From a virus, in the IMG/VR virus record IMGVR_UViG_3300047440_000822, positions 1 through 29,296 of that record: a stretch of 29,296 nt of DNA, one strand, 5' to 3'. The notes beneath the pieces are model-generated. The model saw only the letters and a program-made list of their open reading frames with translations. It had not been told where the DNA came from and ran no database searches. Below, piece after piece: positions 25,843 through 29,296 of the stretch; positions within the stretch are counted from its first letter, which is position 1; each line of letters starts with the position of its first letter. A program made the position numbers and the translations under genes.

Positions 25843-25866
25843 CCCGCCGATCGGTCGCGCGGCGGG
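25843..25866 (+). other. 7-bp GC-rich hairpin before the scaffold gene
   Basis: CCCGCCG (25843-25849) pairs with CGGCGGG (25860-25866) around a 10-nt loop in the 76-nt gap between the protease and the next gene. No T-run follows, so it is more likely an mRNA structure or processing site than a terminator. Confidence 0.35.
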
Positions 25867-25891
25867 ATTCGGAAGCGAAGGAGAAACAACG

Positions 25892-26530
25892 ATGAAGATT
25901 CAACTCGAAGACCTCGTGAAGGCGCACTCGGGCCTCGCGAGCCACTTCACGAAGGCGGCGGAGTTCCACGCCGCGGCGCACGACCTGCACAAGGCCCACG
26001 CCGCGTTCGCGAAGGCCACCGCCGACGGCATGGAGGACGGCGACGTCCACAAGGGCTACTTCACGAAGGCCGCCGGCCACCACGAGGCGCACGCCGCGCT
26101 CCACAAGGGCATGGCGGAGCACTCCGCCGGCATGGCCGCGGGCATGAACACCAAGGCCAAGGAAGTGGACCCGAACGACAAGGACGCCGTCGCGAAGGCC
26201 GCGCGGGAAGAGGCCGAGGCCAAGGCCGCGCTCGAGGCCGCCGCGGGCGGGACCGAGTCGGCGCTCGACAAGCTGATGACGGAGACCGTCGCGCGCGTCA
26301 CGAAGAAGGCGCTCGAGGCCTTCGAGAGCGATCCGGCGATCGCCGCGCGCATTCAGGAGGGCGTGTTGAGCCGCGTGAACGCGGTGTTGGGAAGCACGAT
26401 CGTCCCGACCAAGGTGAAGGGCGCGTTCGAGACGGCGCCGACGCTGATCAGGCGTCCCGGCCAGCCGGACCCGTCCGCCGCGGAGGTCGAGAAGGTCGAC
26501 GCGTCGCTCCAGGACCTGGTGCAGGCGTAG
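25892..26530 (+). CDS. Probable scaffold or capsid-assembly protein, His/Ala-rich
   Basis: ATG 25892 follows GAAGGAGAAACAACG, giving 212 residues. The N-terminal half is an amphipathic helical region with regularly spaced histidines (LASHFTKAAEFHAAAHDLHK and GHHEAHAALHKGMAEHSAG), the middle is Ala/Glu/Lys-rich, and the C-terminus is a helix plus proline tail. Position between protease and major capsid gene, low complexity and helical content fit a scaffolding protein or delta-like domain. The His spacing might bind metal. No family is firmly recognised. Confidence 0.6.
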   Translation: MKIQLEDLVKAHSGLASHFTKAAEFHAAAHDLHKAHAAFAKATADGMEDGDVHKGYFTKAAGHHEAHAALHKGMAEHSAGMAAGMNTKAKEVDPNDKDAVAKAAREEAEAKAALEAAAGGTESALDKLMTETVARVTKKALEAFESDPAIAARIQEGVLSRVNAVLGSTIVPTKVKGAFETAPTLIRRPGQPDPSAAEVEKVDASLQDLVQA

Positions 26531-26549
26531 CTCGCAGCGGTTTTGACCC

Positions 26550-26564
26550 GCGCGCCGGACGCGC
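26550..26564 (+). other. GC-rich hairpin before the capsid gene
   Basis: GCGCG (26550-26554) pairs with CGCGC (26560-26564) around a 5-nt loop, in the 70-nt gap before the capsid gene. AATTTT follows 7 nt later. It could attenuate transcription or set mRNA ends; evidence is weak. Confidence 0.3.
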
Positions 26565-26600
26565 CGCGGAAATTTTGGCAGCACAGGAGCTGAGAACAAA

Positions 26601-28262
26601 ATGAAGATTCCACAGGAGCTATACGCCTACGCCACGCTCGAGAGCCGCGGGCAGATCGCGAAGGCGCTGCAGGACAAGGGGGTCGAGAGCCTCGTCAAGG
26701 CGGCTCGCGCCATCCCGCCGAAGGAGTGGTCGCTGGACCATCCACTCGTCAAGAAGGCGGGCCGCACCCTCGTCAAGGCCGGCGTCACCACGTCGCTCGG
26801 CTTCAACTTCTTCGACCTGCGCGGCCCCGCGCTGATGATCTTCCCGCTGCTCACCCCGTTCATCCAGATGATCGGGCGGCAGGGCAAGGTCAACGCGGGC
26901 GTCGGCACGGCGGCGCACTGGAAGGCCACGCGCAACCCGAACTCGAACTACACCTACGCCGGCGTCCAGGAAGGGCAGCGCAACGCGACGGCGACCCCGG
27001 ACGAGATCGACTACCTGGCGACGTACAAGGAGCTCGGCATGGAGGGCGGCGAGACCTTCACCGCGCAGTACGCGGGCGAGGGGTACACCGACAACCTGGC
27101 CGACGAGCACTTCCGCAACCTGGCGCGCCTCCGGCTCCAGGAGGAGATGATCACCCTCTGGGGCAACTCCGGCGTCGCCACCGGCAACAACGGCTTCGCC
27201 CTCGGGCAGGCCACCACACCGACGCTCACGCTCGGCGCGGGCACGAGCCCGTTCGGGAACGCCGCCAACGTGTACGTCGCGGTGGTCGCGATCACCGGCA
27301 TGGGCGTCAACCCCGGCGGGCAGGCCGGCTACGCCGCGCCGCCGACGGTCGCGGGCGGGCTCACCACGAGCTACACCCGCACGAACGCCGACGGCACGAC
27401 CATGAACGTCAGCGCCGGCGTCAGCGCGATCTCGAACGTCTCGGCCGCGCAGCTCACGAACACGACCGCGCAGCAGGTGAACGCGTCGATCCCCGCGATG
27501 AAGGGCGCCGTGGCCTACGCGTGGTACGTCGGCGTCAACGCCAACTCCACGATCGGGACCCTGAAGCTGGTCGCGATCACCGCGTGGCCGTCGGTCACGC
27601 TGAAGACGCTGCCGGCGGTGGGGGCGCAGGCCGGGAACGCGGCGGGCCTCTCCGTCGACAACTCGTTCCAGCCCACGGACTTCGACGGGCTCGGCTCGTA
27701 CTCCTTCACCAAGGGGAACTGGACGGACATGAACGGCGGCTCGTTCACCCCGCAGGGCAACGGCCAGGTGGCGGAGATCGAGTCCGACCTCGCCTTCCTC
27801 TGGGACAACTACCAGGCGCAGCCGGACGCGATCTGGTGCTCGGCGGACGTGCGCGCCGCGCTCGAGTCGGCGATCATCTTCTCGTCGACCGGGCAGAACT
27901 CGTTCATCTTCCAGTACGACCGGGCGACGCAGGACTCCGGCCTGCTGGGCGGGTTCATCGTCAGCGCCTACAAGTCGAAGTACTCGATCAGCCCGACGGG
28001 CGGCGTGGCGATCCCCATCCGGATCCACCCGATGTTCCCGGCCGGCACGCTCGTGTACGACATCAACACGAACCCCTACCCGCACTCCAAGGTCCCGGCG
28101 GTGCGGCAGTTCCTCATGCAGCGCGACTACTACTCGATCGAGTGGCCGATCGTCACGCGCATGTGGACGTTCGGCACGTACGTCCACGAGGTGCTCGCGC
28201 ACTACATGCCGTGGATCACGGCGATCCGGACCGGCGTCGGCCCGTTCGTCAAGCCGGCCTAA
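26601..28262 (+). CDS. Major capsid protein (HK97-fold) with an inserted beta-sandwich domain
   Basis: ATG 26601 follows CACAGGAGCTGAGAACAAA, a strong ribosome site, giving 553 residues. The N-terminal helix region is followed by LVKAGVTTSLGFNFFDLRGP, then GRQGKVNAGVGTAAHWKATR and an E-loop-like region, and a C-terminal part with DAIWCSADVRAALES, GFIVSAYKSKY, LVYDINTNPYPHSKVPAV and RDYYSIEWPIVTRMW, typical of HK97-like capsids. Between about residues 200 and 345 lies a Thr/Ala/Val-rich stretch with short strands (NVYVAVVAITGMGVNPGGQA, TTSYTRTNADGTTMNV, AYAWYVGVN) that looks like an Ig/FN3-like insertion, probably displayed on the outer capsid surface. Position and size support the call. Confidence 0.88.
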   Translation: MKIPQELYAYATLESRGQIAKALQDKGVESLVKAARAIPPKEWSLDHPLVKKAGRTLVKAGVTTSLGFNFFDLRGPALMIFPLLTPFIQMIGRQGKVNAGVGTAAHWKATRNPNSNYTYAGVQEGQRNATATPDEIDYLATYKELGMEGGETFTAQYAGEGYTDNLADEHFRNLARLRLQEEMITLWGNSGVATGNNGFALGQATTPTLTLGAGTSPFGNAANVYVAVVAITGMGVNPGGQAGYAAPPTVAGGLTTSYTRTNADGTTMNVSAGVSAISNVSAAQLTNTTAQQVNASIPAMKGAVAYAWYVGVNANSTIGTLKLVAITAWPSVTLKTLPAVGAQAGNAAGLSVDNSFQPTDFDGLGSYSFTKGNWTDMNGGSFTPQGNGQVAEIESDLAFLWDNYQAQPDAIWCSADVRAALESAIIFSSTGQNSFIFQYDRATQDSGLLGGFIVSAYKSKYSISPTGGVAIPIRIHPMFPAGTLVYDINTNPYPHSKVPAVRQFLMQRDYYSIEWPIVTRMWTFGTYVHEVLAHYMPWITAIRTGVGPFVKPA

Positions 28263-28269
28263 CCCGTTC

Positions 28270-28286
28270 CGCCGCCTAGCGCGGCG
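28270..28286 (+). other. 6-bp hairpin just after the capsid gene
   Basis: CGCCGC (28270-28275) pairs with GCGGCG (28281-28286) around CTAGC. It lies 7 nt past the capsid stop and has no T-run after it. Confidence 0.35.
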
Positions 28287-28306
28287 CTCACGTGCGGTGA
28301 AGGGGG

Positions 28307-28337
28307 CTGCGCATCCTGAAAAACGCAGATAATTTTT
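28307..28337 (+). terminator. Possible weak intrinsic terminator after the capsid gene
   Basis: CTGCG (28307-28311) pairs with CGCAG (28324-28328) around a 12-nt loop, followed by ATAATTTTT. The short stem and long loop make it weak, but a terminator after the capsid gene is expected, and this is the only T-run in the gap. Confidence 0.35.
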
Positions 28338-28377
28338 CGATGGCCGCGGCAGGAGCGTCCGGCCGGAAAGAGGAAAG

Positions 28378-29296
28378 ATGAAGATCGCGGTGATGTACCC
28401 GAAGAACCCGTTCGCGAGCTGGTACACGCTTGGGGGCTACCGGAAGACGCTCGAGGCGATGGGCCACGAGGTCGTGGCCGTCGAGTTCCCCGGGAACAAC
28501 GTCGCGGACGTCGAGCGGCTGCAGAAGCTCGCGCCGACGGCGGAGGAGCTGGGCGCCTGCGACCTGGTGCTGTCGACGTTCCACGAGTACGTCGTGCCCT
28601 GGCTGATGCCGGTCTACGGCCGCGAGGCCTGGGACCGGGTGATGGAGAAGGTCCCGGTGGTCGCGCGCTTCGACGAGTCGATGGACCGCCACGACCTGGG
28701 GCTGAACCCCGCGCGCGTCGAGGAGCTGAAGGCCTGGGCGCACGCGTGGAGCTTTCCCGCGGCGCAGGACGCGAAGCGGTACGGCGGCGCCTGGCACCCG
28801 TTCGGCGCCGACACGGAGATGTTCAGGCCCTACTGCCGGTGCGCGGAGCCGAAGGTGCTGGTGTCGCGCGATCGCGGCGCGTGGTGCGAGGCCTGCGGAA
28901 ATTCGCTGAACTTCAAAAACGGAAAGAACCAGTCCGGGAAGTACCGCATCGGCTTCGTCGGGTCGTTCTACGAGATGCGCGCGAAGTACCTGCGCGCGCT
29001 CGCGCCGCTGCTGCCCGACGACCTGACGTTCCACGCGGGTCCGTGCTTCGTGCAGGACCTGGACGGGGTCGCGGCCGAGGCGTCGACGTTCCTCCTGGCC
29101 GAGAACTACGCGAAGCTGAAGATCTTCTTCTGCCTGCCGCCGATGAGCCGCCTGCTGGTCGCGAAGGTGTTCGAGGTGATGGCGACGGGCACGTTCCTCA
29201 TGTACCCGCGCCTGCCCGGCGACGCCGGCGAGAACCTGGAGATCTTCCAGGACGGGGTGCACCTCGCGTACTACGAGCCGGGGAACCTGAAGAGGA
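28378..29296 (+). CDS. CgeB-like glycosyltransferase, truncated by the window end
   Basis: ATG 28378 follows AGAGGAAAG. The 306 visible residues show a GT-B Rossmann start (MKIAVMYPKNPFASWYTLGG), a second half beginning RIGFVGSFYEMRAKYLRALA, and LLVAKVFEVMATGTFLMYPR followed by EIFQDGVHLAYYEP. The last block matches the C-terminal glycosyltransferase signature (K-x-F-E-x-M-A-x-G...F-x-D-G-x-H-L-x-x-Y) of CgeB/Glyco_trans_1_2 proteins, which transfer a sugar from a nucleotide sugar. Unusually a CRCAEP...CEACG zinc ribbon (about residues 153-183) is inserted between the two Rossmann halves. Lying right after the capsid gene, it may glycosylate virion proteins, or alter host surface glycans. The 3' end is outside the window. 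Confidence 0.82.
   Translation, partial: MKIAVMYPKNPFASWYTLGGYRKTLEAMGHEVVAVEFPGNNVADVERLQKLAPTAEELGACDLVLSTFHEYVVPWLMPVYGREAWDRVMEKVPVVARFDESMDRHDLGLNPARVEELKAWAHAWSFPAAQDAKRYGGAWHPFGADTEMFRPYCRCAEPKVLVSRDRGAWCEACGNSLNFKNGKNQSGKYRIGFVGSFYEMRAKYLRALAPLLPDDLTFHAGPCFVQDLDGVAAEASTFLLAENYAKLKIFFCLPPMSRLLVAKVFEVMATGTFLMYPRLPGDAGENLEIFQDGVHLAYYEPGNLKR

Noticed and set aside
26619-28427. A 602-codon minus-strand frame opposite the capsid gene
   Set aside because: It is Arg/Val/Asp-rich with no family signature, a typical shadow of high GC at third positions of the capsid gene.
1-29296. Prophage integration genes or lysogeny control (integrase, excisionase, CI-like repressor)
   Set aside because: None is found in the window; the LuxR-type HTH protein is not a typical lysogeny repressor, so lifestyle is left open.

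Overview
This window is a GC-rich stretch of a tailed-phage genome (Caudoviricetes). Every supported gene lies on the + strand, and genes are packed with 1-8 nt overlaps (ATGA, GTGA and TTGA junctions are the rule). The phage assignment rests on a complete head module in canonical order: DUF5681-type putative small terminase, large terminase, portal, MuF-type head morphogenesis protein, XkdF-like prohead protease, probable scaffold and major capsid protein, plus a D5-type primase-helicase. There is no rRNA, integrase or CRISPR array and no convincing canonical tRNA. The high GC and heavy use of GTG/TTG starts suggest a high-GC host or an uncultured environmental phage; the host cannot be named from sequence alone.

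Layout. 1-860: end of an unknown gene, a tiny membrane peptide and an FkbM-type methyltransferase, followed by an unusual cluster of tRNA-arm-like hairpins (866-982). 1004-6490: about 17 small accessory genes, including membrane peptides, Cys-rich putative zinc proteins and a SLOG/DprA-like nucleotide-binding protein. 6490-8755: a visibly lower-GC island of small genes, including a DUF3307 membrane protein. Its left edge falls inside a gene, and its right edge abuts a 5'-truncated gene. 8902-11580: one small conserved gene and the primase-helicase. 11581-11855: an AT-rich intergenic stretch with nested dyads, the best replication-origin candidate. 11856-13956: terminase genes. 13953-18693: small genes between terminase and portal, including a sigma-70-like factor, a LuxR-type HTH protein and two tandem proteins with twin-arginine-like leaders. 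18706-28262: head module. 28378-end: start of a CgeB-like glycosyltransferase.

The most striking content is in the head module. Three proteins expected to sit in or face the capsid interior (portal, MuF protein, prohead protease) carry five copies of a 14-residue motif of the type KYSEDEARDEQGRW. Each copy is followed by an accessory module. The portal carries a C-terminal ADP-ribosyltransferase (ART)-like domain with R, S and ExE motifs. The MuF protein carries one divergent ART-like domain, a 2H-phosphoesterase domain of the Acb1 anti-CBASS type, and two H-Y-E-type ART-like domains; two of these modules appear inserted inside the MuF fold. The protease carries a helical module, a HiPIP-like Cys module, and two internal Shine-Dalgarno/start pairs. 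I infer a modular cargo system in which a short repeated peptide, also conserved at DNA level in one pair, marks places where effector or anti-defence domains are added to virion proteins, perhaps for delivery with the DNA. The domain calls come from motif reading only; structure prediction and profile searches would decide them.
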